A stretch of 64,000 nt of DNA from Microbacterium sp. C7(2022) (GTDB lineage: Bacteria; Actinomycetota; Actinomycetes; Actinomycetales; Microbacteriaceae), in contig NZ_JAPEHV010000006.1 in NCBI RefSeq assembly GCF_028823665.1, positions 186,001 through 250,000 on the forward strand. Reading direction: 5' to 3'. Below are positions 1 through 11,494 of the stretch, in pieces (the stretch's first letter is position 1; every line of letters begins with the position of its first letter). The notes below the pieces were generated by a model. It was not told the origin of the DNA. It saw only the letters and a program-made list of their open reading frames with translations, and did no database searches. A program made the translations under genes and the position numbers.

Positions 1-542
1 GACGCCACTCCCGTGCTGCTCGGCCCGTCATCGAGGTATACATCGACGGACTCACCCAGCATGCTGCGTGCGTCTTCGGCGCGGACCGCTGCGGCCTGAC
101 CGGTCAGGTTCGCACTGGAGACCGCCAGCGGGCCGGTCTCTTCGAGCAGCTCGAGGGCGATGCGATGGGCGGGCATGCGAACGGCAACTGTTCCGCGCGT
201 CTCCCCCAGATCCCACGTGAGCGATGGCTGGGCGGGGAGGACGAGGGTCAGCCCCCCGGGCCAGAAAGCTTCGACAAGCCGCTCGACGGCTTCTGGCACC
301 TCGGCGGCGAGCGCGCGCAGGGTGTTGATTCCGGGCACGAGCACAGGCGGTGGCGACTGGCGCCCGCGACCCTTCGCATCCAGAAGACGTTGCACGGCTG
401 CGGCATCGAATGCATCCGCGGCGACGCCGTAGACGGTGTCTGTGGGGATGACAACGAGGGCGCCGCGGCTGATCGCCTGGCGCGCCTGGCGCATGCCGGT
501 GAGGACCTGATCCTCGTCCCGGCAATCGAAGATGGGGGACAT
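1..542 (-). CDS. tsaC: Threonylcarbamoyl-AMP synthase (Sua5/YrdC/TsaC family), 3' part cut by the window edge
   Basis: By family this enzyme makes threonylcarbamoyl-AMP from threonine, bicarbonate and ATP, the first step of t6A modification of ANN-decoding tRNAs. About 180 residues are visible from the ATG at 542. The N-terminal part reads VVIPTDTVYGVAADA, then the core KGRGRQSPPPVLV, the FWPGGLTLVL block, VAVRMPAH and SSANLTGQAA, all YrdC-fold signatures. The usual KxR is KGR here and is preserved. The gene continues off the left edge, so the C-terminus is unseen. It lies 46 bases downstream of prmC on the same strand, a very common actinobacterial pairing and probably one transcript. The call is firm; whether it is TsaC-like or the longer Sua5 form cannot be decided. 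Confidence 0.93.
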   Translation of the reverse strand, partial: MSPIFDCRDEDQVLTGMRQARQAISRGALVVIPTDTVYGVAADAFDAAAVQRLLDAKGRGRQSPPPVLVPGINTLRALAAEVPEAVERLVEAFWPGGLTLVLPAQPSLTWDLGETRGTVAVRMPAHRIALELLEETGPLAVSSANLTGQAAAVRAEDARSMLGESVDVYLDDGPSSTGVA

Positions 543-588
543 GTCGGGGCCAGTCTAATTGTGAACCTTGCCGAACACCTGATCCGCC

Positions 589-1467
589 TCAGGGACGGAT
601 CGCGGTCGTCGCGCGGTCCCGCTGGGTGAGATCGGGGTGTGTGGCTGCGGCCAACCAGCCGTCAGTCCGCAGAAGTTCGCGGATCTGCTCGCCCTGCCAC
701 TCCCCGTGCTCGATGACGATCGTTCCGCCGGAATGGGCCAACCTGAGGCCGACGCGTGAGAGAACGCGCACGACATCCAGTCCGTCAGACCCGCCATACA
801 GGGCATGCTCGGGATCGAAGTAGCGCACTTCAGGATCGCGCGGCACCGCCTCATCGGGCACGTAGGGCGGATTGGATGCCACGACCGAAACCCTTCCGTC
901 GAGGTCCCCGAACGCATCGGCGAGATCGATGAATGCCAGGTGCGCATTGTCGGCACCGACCGACGCGAAGTTCTCCTTCGTCCAGATGAAGGCATCGACG
1001 GAGTTTTCCGCGGCAAAGACCTGCGCATGGGCGACTTCGGTGGCCATGGCCAGTGCGATGGCGCCGCTTCCGGTACCGAGGTCGACAGCGATCGGCTCGG
1101 GGACGGCCGCGGCGCGGAGCGCATCGATCGCGAGCTGAGCGACCATCTCGGTCTCGGGACGAGGCACGAACACCCCGGGGCCCACGCGCAGTTCGAGGTG
1201 CCGAAACGGTGCCACCCCGGTGATGTGCTGCAACGGTTCGCGCGTTGCTCGTCGTGCGACGGCTTCTTCGAAACGCGACATCGAAATCTCATCGAGCGTG
1301 TCCCCGCGCACGGAAGCGGCCTGCACGCCGCCACGGCTCACTCCGAGCACGTGTGCCGCAAGAAGCTCCGCATCAACGTCCGGGTCAAGAATTCCGGCAC
1401 GGCGAAGACGATCGGCCGCACGGCGCAGCGACGCCGACAGCGGGCGGGGGGAATACACAGAAGTCAT
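589..1467 (-). CDS. prmC: Peptide chain release factor N5-glutamine methyltransferase PrmC (HemK)
   Basis: Methylates the glutamine of the GGQ motif of release factors RF1 and RF2 using SAM. The 292-residue product has the PrmC N-terminal helical domain, then the Rossmann SAM site VDLGTGSGAIALAMA and the catalytic NPPYVP motif, where Asn and the Pro-Pro-Tyr bind the substrate glutamine. The frame stays open to a start at 1497, but the ATG at 1467 (MTSVYSPRP) matches the family and lies just after a possible TAGGGT -10 box, so I chose it. In most actinobacteria prmC directly follows prfA; here the cysK-cysE pair sits between them on the other strand. It is followed closely by the tsaC-like gene. 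Confidence 0.95.
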   Translation of the reverse strand: MTSVYSPRPLSASLRRAADRLRRAGILDPDVDAELLAAHVLGVSRGGVQAASVRGDTLDEISMSRFEEAVARRATREPLQHITGVAPFRHLELRVGPGVFVPRPETEMVAQLAIDALRAAAVPEPIAVDLGTGSGAIALAMATEVAHAQVFAAENSVDAFIWTKENFASVGADNAHLAFIDLADAFGDLDGRVSVVASNPPYVPDEAVPRDPEVRYFDPEHALYGGSDGLDVVRVLSRVGLRLAHSGGTIVIEHGEWQGEQIRELLRTDGWLAAATHPDLTQRDRATTAIRP

Positions 1468-1598
1468 GAGCGTCTTACACCCTATGCCCGCGTGCATGCG
1501 GCCGCGAAATGAATTGAATCGTCATACAAGGCCCTCGTGGGGATCGCTCCCTTAGGCTTTCTCTCGCACGCGACTCTCACCCGTGAAAGGCCTCTGAC

Positions 1599-2537
1599 AT
1601 GCCCGGAATCTACCCCGACATCACTTCCACTTTCGGAAACACCCCCCTCGTTCGCCTCAACCGCATCGCCGAAGACGTCGAGGGCAACGTGCTCGCCAAG
1701 CTTGAGTTCTACAACCCCGCCTCGTCGGTGAAGGACCGCCTCGGTATCGCCATCGTGGACGCGGCAGAAGCATCGGGCGACCTGCCTGCTGGCGGAACCA
1801 TCGTCGAGGGCACCAGCGGAAACACGGGCATCGCCCTCGCCATGGTCGGTGCGGCACGCGGTTACCGGGTCATCCTCGCCATGCCTTCGTCGATGTCGAT
1901 CGAGCGTCGCCTGCTTCTCAAGGCCTACGGCGCGGAACTCGTCCTCACCGACCCCGCGCTCGGCATGAAGGGTGCGGTAGCCAAGGCTGCCGAGATCGTC
2001 GCCGAGACTCCGGGTGCGGTCCTGGCGCGCCAGTTCGAGAACGAAGCCAACGCAGCGATCCACCGCACCACCACCGCCGAGGAGATCCTCCGCGACACCG
2101 ACGGGCAGGTCGACTACTTCGTCGCCGGCATCGGCACGGGCGGCACCATCACCGGTGTCGGCCAGGTCCTGAAGGAGAAGGCCCCGAACGCCAAGGTGAT
2201 TGCCGTCGAGCCGGCCGACTCGCCGCTGCTCACCAAGGGCACGCCCGGTCCCCACAAGATCCAGGGCATCGGCCCGAACTTCATTCCCGAGATCCTCGAC
2301 CAGGGCGTCATCGACGAGGTCATCGACGTCGAACTCTCCGACGCGGTAGAGACGGCGCGCGCCGTGGGCACGAAGGACGGCATCCTCGTGGGCATTTCCT
2401 CGGGTGCGGCCGTCTGGGCAGCTCTCCAGGTTGCCGCACGTCCCGAGGCTGCCGGCAAGAACATCGTCGTGGTGATCCCGTCCAACGGTGAGCGCTATCT
2501 CTCGACGGTGCTGTTCGAAGACCTCAGCGCCGAATAA
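1599..2537 (+). CDS. cysK: Cysteine synthase A (O-acetylserine sulfhydrylase)
   Basis: PLP enzyme that makes cysteine from O-acetylserine and sulfide in the cytoplasm. The 312-residue length is normal for CysK. The N-terminus shows FGNTPLVRL, the PLP lysine is K45 in ASSVKDR, and the substrate loop is [12 protein letters not shown] at about 70-81. The phosphate loop [10 protein letters not shown] and the C-terminal GISSGAA are present. A TAGGCT box about 45 bases upstream is a candidate -10. cysE follows after 67 bases that hold a strong hairpin, so the two genes form a cysteine unit in which CysE supplies O-acetylserine. A cystathionine beta-synthase reading is unlikely given the length and the absence of CBS domains. 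Confidence 0.97.
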   Translation: MPGIYPDITSTFGNTPLVRLNRIAEDVEGNVLAKLEFYNPASSVKDRLGIAIVDAAEASGDLPAGGTIVEGTSGNTGIALAMVGAARGYRVILAMPSSMSIERRLLLKAYGAELVLTDPALGMKGAVAKAAEIVAETPGAVLARQFENEANAAIHRTTTAEEILRDTDGQVDYFVAGIGTGGTITGVGQVLKEKAPNAKVIAVEPADSPLLTKGTPGPHKIQGIGPNFIPEILDQGVIDEVIDVELSDAVETARAVGTKDGILVGISSGAAVWAALQVAARPEAAGKNIVVVIPSNGERYLSTVLFEDLSAE

Positions 2538-2543
2538 TGCCTC

Positions 2544-2584
2544 GACGAGCGGAGCGCGCGGCCATGTCGCGTGCTCCGCTCGTC
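2544..2584 (+). terminator. Strong hairpin between cysK and cysE
   Basis: Perfect 12-bp inverted repeat, GACGAGCGGAGC (2544-2555) with GCTCCGCTCGTC (2573-2584). The stem extends inward by a G-U pair and CGCG/CGCG around a 7-base loop. No T-run follows. It sits just before the cysE ribosome binding site, so it could be a partial terminator, an attenuator or an mRNA-stabilising structure that sets the cysK:cysE ratio. Confidence 0.6.
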
Positions 2585-2604
2585 CGTTACCGGAAGGAAT
2601 CAGC

Positions 2605-3186
2605 GTGACCGAAAGGATCGGCGTCTTCGCACGTTTCCGCGAAGATCTCACCGCCGCGAAACTCCGGGATCCTGCCGCGCGCGGCACGGCCGAGATCGCG
2701 CTGCTGTACCCGGGGCTTCACGCCCTGTGGGCGCACCGCGTCTGGCATGCGCTGTGGATCCGCCGGGCACGCTTCCTCGCACGCGCAGGTTCACAGGTCA
2801 CCCGCTGGCTGACCGGTATCGAAATTCACCCGGGCGCGACGATCGGTCGCCGTTTCTTCATCGATCACGGCATGGGTGTTGTGATCGGCGAGACGGCCGA
2901 GATCGGTGACGATGTGATGTTGTACCACGGCGTCACTCTCGGCGGTCGTCAGCGCGAGGGCGGCAAGCGGCACCCCACGATCGAAGACGGCGTGGCCGTC
3001 GGGGCGGGCGCCAAAGTCCTCGGCCCGATCACCATTGGCGCGGGTTCCGTCATCGGGGCCAACGCCGTGGTGACGAAGGATGCTCCCGCAGACAGCGTTC
3101 TAGTCGGTGTGCCGGCCAAGCCACGCGCCGCGAAGAAGAACGAGGACACGCGTTCACTTCTGACCGCGCCCGAGTATCAGATCTAA
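2605..3186 (+). CDS. cysE: Serine O-acetyltransferase
   Basis: Transfers acetyl from acetyl-CoA to serine to give O-acetylserine, the substrate of the neighbouring CysK. The 193-residue protein is the short bacterial form: a helical N-terminus, then left-handed beta-helix hexapeptide repeats from about residue 72. It has [11 protein letters not shown] (D88, H89) and YHGVTLGG (H109), the catalytic and serine-binding region. The frame is open further upstream into cysK, but the GTG at 2605 (VTERIGVF) has a GGAAGGA ribosome binding site 7 bases ahead and fits the family, so I chose it. The C-terminal tail ends TAPEYQI; Ile-ended CysE tails are known to dock into CysK, so complex formation is plausible (inference). 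Confidence 0.95.
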   Translation: MTERIGVFARFREDLTAAKLRDPAARGTAEIALLYPGLHALWAHRVWHALWIRRARFLARAGSQVTRWLTGIEIHPGATIGRRFFIDHGMGVVIGETAEIGDDVMLYHGVTLGGRQREGGKRHPTIEDGVAVGAGAKVLGPITIGAGSVIGANAVVTKDAPADSVLVGVPAKPRAAKKNEDTRSLLTAPEYQI

Positions 3187-3207
3187 CGCACCGGCACCGA
3201 GCGTTCC

Positions 3208-3242
3208 TGAGCCCCGTACGTCCGCGAGACGAGCGGGGCTCA
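3208..3242. terminator. Bidirectional hairpin terminator between cysE and prfA
   Basis: Perfect 9-bp inverted repeat TGAGCCCCG (3208-3216) and CGGGGCTCA (3234-3242) in the 53-base gap between convergent genes. The right arm contains the stop codon of prfA (3240-3242). No clear T-tract, as is usual in high-GC actinobacteria. Confidence 0.6.
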
Positions 3243-4319
3243 GCTGTCTGATGCGAGCGCAGCCAGACGCGCCTCTTCGTCGGCGTGGATCGCCGATTCG
3301 ATGATCGGATCCAGCGCGCCGTCCATCACCTGATCGAGGTTGTACGCCTTGTACCCGGTGCGGTGATCCGCGATGCGGTTCTCGGGGAAGTTGTACGTCC
3401 GAATCCGCTCTGAACGGTCCATCCCGCGGATCTGCGACTTCCGTGCGTCGCTGGCCGCGGCATCCAACTCCTCTTGCTGCTTGGCCAACAGGCGTGCACG
3501 CAGCACGCGCATACCGGCCTCACGGTTCTGCAGCTGCGACTTCTCGTTCTGCATCGACACGACGATTCCGGTGGGAATGTGCGTGATGCGCACGGCCGAA
3601 TCCGTCGTGTTGACCGACTGACCGCCGGGGCCCGACGAGCGGAACACGTCGATCTTCAGGTCGTTGGGGTTGATGTCGACCTCATCGGGCTCGTCGACCT
3701 CGGGGAAGACGAGAACGCCCGTCGTCGAGGTATGAATGCGCCCCTGCGACTCAGTTGCCGGTACGCGCTGCACGCGGTGCACACCGCCCTCATACTTGAG
3801 GTGCGCCCACACGCCCTGCGCAGGGTCCGACGATGAGCCCTTGATCGCGACCTGAACATCCTTGTAGCCGCCGAGGTCCGACTCGTTGCGCTCGAGAAGC
3901 TCAGTCTTCCAACCCTTCGATGCCGCGTACTGGATGTACATGCGCAGCAGGTCGGCCGCAAACAGAGCACTCTCGGCTCCCCCTTCGCCGCCCTTGATCT
4001 CCATGATCACGTCGCGCGCGTCGTCGGGGTCGCGAGGAATGAGCAACCGCCGCAGGCGTTCCTGCGTCTGCTCCACCTGTTCCTCGAGAGCGGGCACCTC
4101 TTCGGCGAATGCCGCGTCTTCCTTGGCGAGCTCGCGTGCTGCTTCTAGGTCGTCGGATGCCGCCACCCACGCGTCGTTGGCGGCAACGATCCGACTCAAC
4201 TCCGCGTAGCGCCGGTTAACCTTCTTGGCGCGCCCAGCATCCGCATGAACAGCGGGGTCCGAGAGCTCGAGCTGAACGGCTTTGTGCTCTTCGATCAGCG
4301 CTTTGACGGAATCGAACAC
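3240..4319 (-). CDS. prfA: Peptide chain release factor 1
   Basis: Recognises UAA and UAG stop codons on the ribosome and triggers peptide release. The 359-residue length is typical. The codon-recognition tripeptide is PAT at 187-189 ([10 protein letters not shown]), which marks RF1 rather than RF2 (SPF). The catalytic GGQ is at 232-234 in [14 protein letters not shown], and the helical domain 1 fills the first 100 residues. It starts with GTG at 4319, 18 bases after the rho stop, with a CGGAGC ribosome binding site, so it is probably co-transcribed with rho. Its modifying enzyme PrmC lies about 1.8 kb further on, beyond cysK-cysE. Confidence 0.97.
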   Translation of the reverse strand: MFDSVKALIEEHKAVQLELSDPAVHADAGRAKKVNRRYAELSRIVAANDAWVAASDDLEAARELAKEDAAFAEEVPALEEQVEQTQERLRRLLIPRDPDDARDVIMEIKGGEGGAESALFAADLLRMYIQYAASKGWKTELLERNESDLGGYKDVQVAIKGSSSDPAQGVWAHLKYEGGVHRVQRVPATESQGRIHTSTTGVLVFPEVDEPDEVDINPNDLKIDVFRSSGPGGQSVNTTDSAVRITHIPTGIVVSMQNEKSQLQNREAGMRVLRARLLAKQQEELDAAASDARKSQIRGMDRSERIRTYNFPENRIADHRTGYKAYNLDQVMDGALDPIIESAIHADEEARLAALASDS

Positions 4320-4337
4320 GTGGTGCTCCGAATCAGA

Positions 4338-6404
<2,067 letters not shown>

Positions 6405-6572
6405 GAGTTCTCCCTATGTCAAACGAATGGAATATGCACGAACGCACGGAGCGCATGCGGGGGCATGCACCTGCTGGAGACAGCTCAGAAACCGCAGTGA
6501 TGGTCAGAGTTCGTCATCAGACGGCCGTGCGGGGGTTTCGCAGATTTGCGACGGAGGCCAGAGTCACGTGAT

Positions 6573-7520
6573 TCACGTGGAACCCTCCGCGTACTCCCTC
6601 ACTGTACCACCCTTGAAGTCGACGGCGAGCATCAGCGCCTCCCACGGGGTGTCGATCGAGGTCGCCACGTATTCGGCCGCCCGCAGTCGCTGCCCAGGGC
6701 CGTCCGCCAGGACGAGCACGCTCGGCCCCGCGCCCGAAACGACCGCGGCGAAGCCCTGCGCACGCAGTGCCTGCACTAGACGATCAGTCTCGGGCATGGC
6801 CTGAGCCCGGTAGTTCTGGTGCAGTTTGTCTTCTGTGGCGGCGAGGAGTAGCTCGGGGCTCTGGGTGAGAGCTGCGATGAGCAGCGCCGAGCGCGAGACG
6901 TTGAACACGGCGTCTTCTCGCGGCACGTGAAGCGGCTGCAGGCTGCGCGCGACGCTGGTCGACATCGTGAACTCGGGCACGAACACCAACGGCGCGACGC
7001 CTCGGTGCACGAGCAGCTTCTTGTGCTGCGGCCCGGCTTCATCCACCCACGCGATCGTGAGTCCGCCGAAGAGCGCCGGCGCGACGTTGTCGGGGTGACC
7101 CTCGAGCTCGGTCGCCAACCGCAGCAGCGTGTCGTCGCCGAGCTCGACGTCTCCTTCGAGAAGACCCTTCGCCGCGAGCAGTCCTGCCACGACCGCGGCC
7201 CCCGAGGACCCCATACCTCGCCCGTGGGGAATCACGTTCGACGCCTCGAGTCGCAGACCGGGCATACGGCGCCCCACCGCCTCGTAGGCGTAGGCGATCG
7301 TGCGCACCACCAGGTGCGACGCGTCACGAGGAACGTCGTCCATCCCCTGGCCGGTGAGGACGATGTCGAGCTCACCCTCGGGCAACGAGGTGACGACAAG
7401 CTCGTCGTACACGCTCAGCGCGAGGCCCAGCGTGTCGAAACCGGGACCGAGATTAGCGCTCGTCGCCGGAACCCGCACGACAACGCGTCGCCCGGGTTCG
7501 GGTGTCAGAGCTGCGTTCAC
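6573..7520 (-). CDS. thrB: Homoserine kinase
   Basis: GHMP-family kinase that phosphorylates homoserine to O-phosphohomoserine for threonine synthesis. The 315-residue product has the N-terminal [20 protein letters not shown] block, the ATP-binding glycine/serine loop [17 protein letters not shown] near residue 100, and a C-terminal [13 protein letters not shown] motif of the GHMP C-domain. Its start overlaps the thrC stop by 4 bases, so translation is coupled. It is the last gene of the lysA-hom-thrC-thrB unit. A 168-base gap with no clear terminator separates it from rho. Confidence 0.96.
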   Translation of the reverse strand: MNAALTPEPGRRVVVRVPATSANLGPGFDTLGLALSVYDELVVTSLPEGELDIVLTGQGMDDVPRDASHLVVRTIAYAYEAVGRRMPGLRLEASNVIPHGRGMGSSGAAVVAGLLAAKGLLEGDVELGDDTLLRLATELEGHPDNVAPALFGGLTIAWVDEAGPQHKKLLVHRGVAPLVFVPEFTMSTSVARSLQPLHVPREDAVFNVSRSALLIAALTQSPELLLAATEDKLHQNYRAQAMPETDRLVQALRAQGFAAVVSGAGPSVLVLADGPGQRLRAAEYVATSIDTPWEALMLAVDFKGGTVREYAEGST

Positions 7521-8605
7521 GCGGTCGCCTCGACCGGAGAAAGGCCGAGAACGGATGCCACTTCCGACGTTGCGGCGTCAACGACCGTCGGCGCCACATC
7601 GGTCCCGTCGGCGTTGCGCAGGGCCCACTGCGGGTCCTTCAGTCCGTGACCGGTGACGGTGAGGACGACCTTCGAGCCCGCCGGAACGACCCCGGCCTCT
7701 GCGCGATCGAGTAGACCCGCAACGCTGATGGCCGATGCCGGCTCGACGAAGATTCCGACCTCACCAGCGAGAAGCTTCTGAGCCGCGAGAATGCGCGCAT
7801 CGTCGATGGCACCGAAGTAACCGTCAGTGGCATCCCTCGCCTCGAGGGCGAGATCCCACGACGCGGGGTTGCCGATGCGGATCGCGCTGGCAACGGTGTC
7901 GGGGTTCTTCACGACCTCGCCGCGCACGAGCGGCGCCGAGCCCTCGGCCTGGAAGCCGAACATGCGCGGCACACGCGTGGAGACGCCACGCTCTGCCTCC
8001 TCGCGGTAGCCGCGCGAGTAAGCGGTGTAGTTGCCGGCGTTCCCGACGGGGATGAAGTGGAAGTCCGGGGCCTCGCCGAGTACCTCGACGACCTCGTACG
8101 CAGCGGTCTTCTGCCCCTCGATGCGATCGGGGTTCACCGAGTTCACCAGGTGAACCGGGTAGTGGTCGGCCAACTCGCGAGCGATCTCGAGGCAATCGTC
8201 GAAGTTTCCGCGCACCTGGATCAGCCGCCCATTGTGGGCGACGGCCTGGCTCAGCTTGCCCATCGCGATCTTGCCCTCGGGCACCAGCACCGCGGCGGTG
8301 ATGCCGGCGTGAGCGGCATAGGCGGCCGCGGAGGCAGAGGTGTTGCCCGTGGAAGCGCAGATGACGGCCTTCGCGCCGTGCTCCACGGCGCGCGACAGCG
8401 CGACGGTCATGCCACGGTCCTTGAACGAACCCGTCGGGTTCATTCCTTCGAACTTCACCCAGACATCCGCCCCGGTGCGACGCGACAGCGACGGTGCCGG
8501 CAGCAACGGCGTGCCACCTTCGCCCAGCGTGACGACAGTCGACGCGTCGGTGACGCCCAGACGATCTGCATACTCGCGGAGAACTCCGCGCCAGAGGTGT
8601 GCCAT
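7517..8605 (-). CDS. thrC: Threonine synthase
   Basis: PLP enzyme that converts O-phosphohomoserine to threonine. The 362-residue protein is the short actinobacterial type. [12 protein letters not shown] lies near 26-37, the PLP lysine is K62 in [10 protein letters not shown], followed by the [19 protein letters not shown] phosphate loop. The C-terminal [12 protein letters not shown] is the usual ThrC ending. It starts one base after the hom stop and overlaps thrB by 4 bases, so the operon order follows the pathway: homoserine formation, then the two threonine steps. Confidence 0.97.
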   Translation of the reverse strand: MAHLWRGVLREYADRLGVTDASTVVTLGEGGTPLLPAPSLSRRTGADVWVKFEGMNPTGSFKDRGMTVALSRAVEHGAKAVICASTGNTSASAAAYAAHAGITAAVLVPEGKIAMGKLSQAVAHNGRLIQVRGNFDDCLEIARELADHYPVHLVNSVNPDRIEGQKTAAYEVVEVLGEAPDFHFIPVGNAGNYTAYSRGYREEAERGVSTRVPRMFGFQAEGSAPLVRGEVVKNPDTVASAIRIGNPASWDLALEARDATDGYFGAIDDARILAAQKLLAGEVGIFVEPASAISVAGLLDRAEAGVVPAGSKVVLTVTGHGLKDPQWALRNADGTDVAPTVVDAATSEVASVLGLSPVEATA

Positions 8606-8606
8606 T

Positions 8607-9920
8607 TCAGTCTCCTTCTACCCGCAGTACTGATGCGACCTTTTCGACCACGCCGCTCTGGGCGAGCGTGTCGACGGTGTCGCTGAGATCTTGTTCCCGT
8701 GCCTTGTGCGTACCGATGACGAGCCGCGCGGTGCCCGCGCCCTCGATGTCGTCGCCGATGACTGTCTGCTCGACCGTTGCGATCGACACGTTGCCGTCGC
8801 TGAGGATGCCCGCAATGGTGGCGAGTACGCCCGGCTGGTCGTTCACTTCGAGCGTGATCTGGTAGCGCGTGGTGACGTGTCCGATCGGAACGATCGGAAG
8901 GTTCGCGCGTGTGGACTCTCCCACGCCCACACCACCGGCGATGTGACGGCGAGCCGCCGACACCACGTCGCCGAGCACCGCAGACGCGGTCTGCACGCCC
9001 CCGGCACCTGCACCGTAGAACATCAGCGGCCCGGCTGCCTCTGCTTCAACGAAAACGGCGTTGTTTGCGCCGTGCACCGAAGCGAGGGGGTGCTCGCGGC
9101 TGACCAGCGCCGGGTACACGCGAACCGAAATGGTCTCGTCGCCGTCGGCGACCATACGCTCGCACACGGCGAGCAGCTTGATCACGTAGCCAGCCTTGCG
9201 CGCGGCATCCATCATCGACGCGTCGATTCGGGTGATGCCCTCACGGTGAACCGCGTCCAGCGGCACGGCCGTGTGGAAGGCGAGGCTCGCGAGGATCGCG
9301 GCCTTCTGCGCGGCGTCGTAGCCTTCGATATCGGCCGTCGGATCAGCCTCGGCGTATCCGAGCGCCTGCGCATCGGCCAGCACGTCGCCGAACTCGGCGC
9401 CTTCTTTGTCCATGCGATCGAGGATGTAGTTCGTCGTGCCGTTGACGATGCCCATGATGCGCTGCACGCGATCGCCCGCGAGTGAATCACGCAAGGGCCG
9501 AATGATCGGGATCGCGCCGGCGGCAGCGGCCTCGTAATAGACCTGTGCGCCGACCTGATCGGCCGCGTCGAAGATCTCGGGCCCGTGGGTCGCGAGCAGG
9601 GCCTTGTTCGCCGTGACCACGTCGGCACCTGAGTTGATCGCCTGCAGCAGGTATTCGCGCGCGGGCTCGATGCCGCCCATGAGTTCGATGACGATGTCCG
9701 CGCCGACGATAAGAGTTTCGGCGTCGGTGGTGAGCAGTTCGCGGGGCAGGTCGACATCGCGGGGAGCATCCACATCACGTACGGCGATGCCGACGAGTTC
9801 GAGTGTCGCGCCCGCACGGTCTGCCAACTCATCGCCGTGCTGGCGAAGCAGAGAGGCGACCTGTGAGCCCACGGAGCCGGCGCCGAGCAGGGCGACGCGC
9901 AGACGGCGGTAATCGGTCAT
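8607..9920 (-). CDS. hom: Homoserine dehydrogenase with C-terminal ACT domain
   Basis: Reduces aspartate semialdehyde to homoserine, the branch point for threonine and methionine. The 437 residues contain the NAD(P)-binding [10 protein letters not shown] (13-22), the catalytic region with TANKALLA and [21 protein letters not shown], and a C-terminal ACT domain ([15 protein letters not shown] from about 350). The ACT domain predicts feedback control by threonine, as in other actinobacterial enzymes. The start overlaps the lysA stop by 4 bases (ATGA). Its product also feeds metX and metY at 36.8-39.4 kb in this window. Confidence 0.97.
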   Translation of the reverse strand: MTDYRRLRVALLGAGSVGSQVASLLRQHGDELADRAGATLELVGIAVRDVDAPRDVDLPRELLTTDAETLIVGADIVIELMGGIEPAREYLLQAINSGADVVTANKALLATHGPEIFDAADQVGAQVYYEAAAAGAIPIIRPLRDSLAGDRVQRIMGIVNGTTNYILDRMDKEGAEFGDVLADAQALGYAEADPTADIEGYDAAQKAAILASLAFHTAVPLDAVHREGITRIDASMMDAARKAGYVIKLLAVCERMVADGDETISVRVYPALVSREHPLASVHGANNAVFVEAEAAGPLMFYGAGAGGVQTASAVLGDVVSAARRHIAGGVGVGESTRANLPIVPIGHVTTRYQITLEVNDQPGVLATIAGILSDGNVSIATVEQTVIGDDIEGAGTARLVIGTHKAREQDLSDTVDTLAQSGVVEKVASVLRVEGD

Positions 9921-11338
9921 TCGTTGCCTTCCATCGGTGGTGCATGCAGGCCCGCGTCGCGGGCGAGCAGGTCATCGACCGTCTCACCGCGCACGATGAC
10001 GCGCGCCTGGCCCCCGCGCAACGCCACAACGGGCGGGCGGGGGACGAAGTTGTAGTTGTTCGCGAGAGAGAAGCAGTAGGCGCCGGTCGCGGGCACGGCC
10101 AACAGGTCACCGGGCGCGACGTCGGCGGGCAGGTATTCAGCGTCAACGACGATGTCGCCGGATTCGCAGTGCTTGCCGACCACACGCGACAGCGCTGCCG
10201 GTGCGGAGCTGACGCGTGACGCGATGCGCGCCGAGTACTGTGCGCCATACAGCGACGGACGAGCGTTGTCGCTCATTCCGCCGTCGACACTCACGTACGT
10301 GCGTGTCGCGTCGCCCTCGAGCATCACCTGCTTCGTCGTGCCGACCTCGTACAGCGTCACCCCGGCGCGGCCGACGATACTGCGACCGGGTTCGAAAGCC
10401 AGATTCGGGATCGGGATGCCGCGCACCTCGCACTCGTGTGCGACAGCATCCGCGATCCCCTCGGCGAGGTCTTCGATCTCGGTCGGCTGGTCTACCGATG
10501 TGTAGGCGATACCGAATCCCCCACCCAGGTTGAGAACGGGCAGGTCGCCGCCCTCGAGGAGCGCCGCATGCAACTCGATCAACCGGCCCGCAGACTCACG
10601 GAAGCCGGCGGTGCCGAAGATCTGGGAACCGATGTGGCAGTGCAGACCGACCAGGGTAAGTCCGGGAACATCGCGCACGCGCGCGGCGGCGGTCGTGGCA
10701 TCCGCCAGTGTGAAACCGAACTTCTGGTCCTCATGTGCCGTCGCGAGAAAATCGTGCGTCTCAGCGTGCACGCCGCTGTTGACCCGCAACAGCACCGACT
10801 GCGACCCGCCCCGGCGCTGCATGATTGCGGCGAGTCGCTCGATTTCGACGAGGGAGTCGATCACGATCGACCCGACACCCGCCGCGACCGCAGCCTCCAG
10901 TTCGGCCACGCTCTTGTTGTTCCCGTGGAAACCCAGGCGCGCAGGATCTGCGCCCGCGGCGAGCGCGAGCGTCAGTTCGCCGCCCGTGCACACGTCGACA
11001 GCGAGGCCCTCGTCCGTGACCCACCGCACAATCTCCGCGCTCAAGAACGCCTTACCCGCGTAGTACACGCGGGCCTGCGCGCCGTAACGGCCCGCGGCAG
11101 CGCGGAACGCATCGAGCACGCGCCGTGCTCGCGCGCGCACTTCGTCTTCGTCAATGATCCACAGCGGAGTGCCGAACGACTCGCGCAACGTTGTCACCGG
11201 GATGCCACCAAGCTGCAACACACCATCAGCGTCACGCTCGGCGTTTTGTGGCCAGACGAGGGGCGCGAGAGCGTTCGCGTCGTCCGGCGCGCTCAGCCAC
11301 GGCGGAGCCGACGCGGACGAGTGCGATACGGCAGACAC
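9917..11338 (-). CDS. lysA: Diaminopimelate decarboxylase
   Basis: PLP enzyme (alanine racemase-fold type III) that decarboxylates meso-diaminopimelate to lysine, the last step of lysine synthesis. The 473-residue length fits. The PLP lysine is K96 in YYAGKAFLS; other marks are GFHGNNKS, HCHIGSQIF, LNLGGGFGIAY, EPGRSIVG and the active-site cysteine in KHCESGD. The start is GTG at 11338 with no strong ribosome binding site, and about 95 bases of structured leader precede it. It heads the lysA-hom-thrC-thrB operon, so lysine and threonine synthesis are expressed together. Confidence 0.96.
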   Translation of the reverse strand: MSAVSHSSASAPPWLSAPDDANALAPLVWPQNAERDADGVLQLGGIPVTTLRESFGTPLWIIDEDEVRARARRVLDAFRAAAGRYGAQARVYYAGKAFLSAEIVRWVTDEGLAVDVCTGGELTLALAAGADPARLGFHGNNKSVAELEAAVAAGVGSIVIDSLVEIERLAAIMQRRGGSQSVLLRVNSGVHAETHDFLATAHEDQKFGFTLADATTAAARVRDVPGLTLVGLHCHIGSQIFGTAGFRESAGRLIELHAALLEGGDLPVLNLGGGFGIAYTSVDQPTEIEDLAEGIADAVAHECEVRGIPIPNLAFEPGRSIVGRAGVTLYEVGTTKQVMLEGDATRTYVSVDGGMSDNARPSLYGAQYSARIASRVSSAPAALSRVVGKHCESGDIVVDAEYLPADVAPGDLLAVPATGAYCFSLANNYNFVPRPPVVALRGGQARVIVRGETVDDLLARDAGLHAPPMEGNE

Positions 11339-11368
11339 AGGCAGACCAATCAGTGGAATCGTGGGTTC

Positions 11369-11434
11369 GGCACTGCCCGAACACCCGGGACAGTGCCGAT
11401 GCCGCGGCCGGTCGACGCACGCGCCGGGCAGTGC
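11369..11434 (-). promoter_or_regulatory. Structured leader of lysA with two competing hairpins
   Basis: On the minus strand a TAGACT box (about 11441-11446) could start RNA close to 11434. The leader first carries GCACTGCCCG (11434-11425). About 28 bases later comes GGCACTGTCCCG (11397-11386), then CGGGCAGTGCC (11379-11369). The last segment can pair with either of the first two: with the second it makes an 11-bp hairpin with one bulged T and a 6-base loop, and with the first it makes a 10-bp long-range stem. Mutually exclusive pairing is the layout of an attenuator. I recognise no known riboswitch and no leader peptide rich in Lys or Thr codons. Confidence 0.45.
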
Positions 11435-11494
11435 TTGAAGTCTAGAGCACCTCGTATGCCGCGCCCGCGACGTATGACGCTCGATGGCGTGGGC

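Noticed and set aside
1482..2687. A 401-codon open frame on the minus strand over cysK
   Set aside because: It is antisense to a clear cysteine synthase, has Arg/Asp-rich, family-less sequence and no ribosome binding site; a GC-bias shadow.
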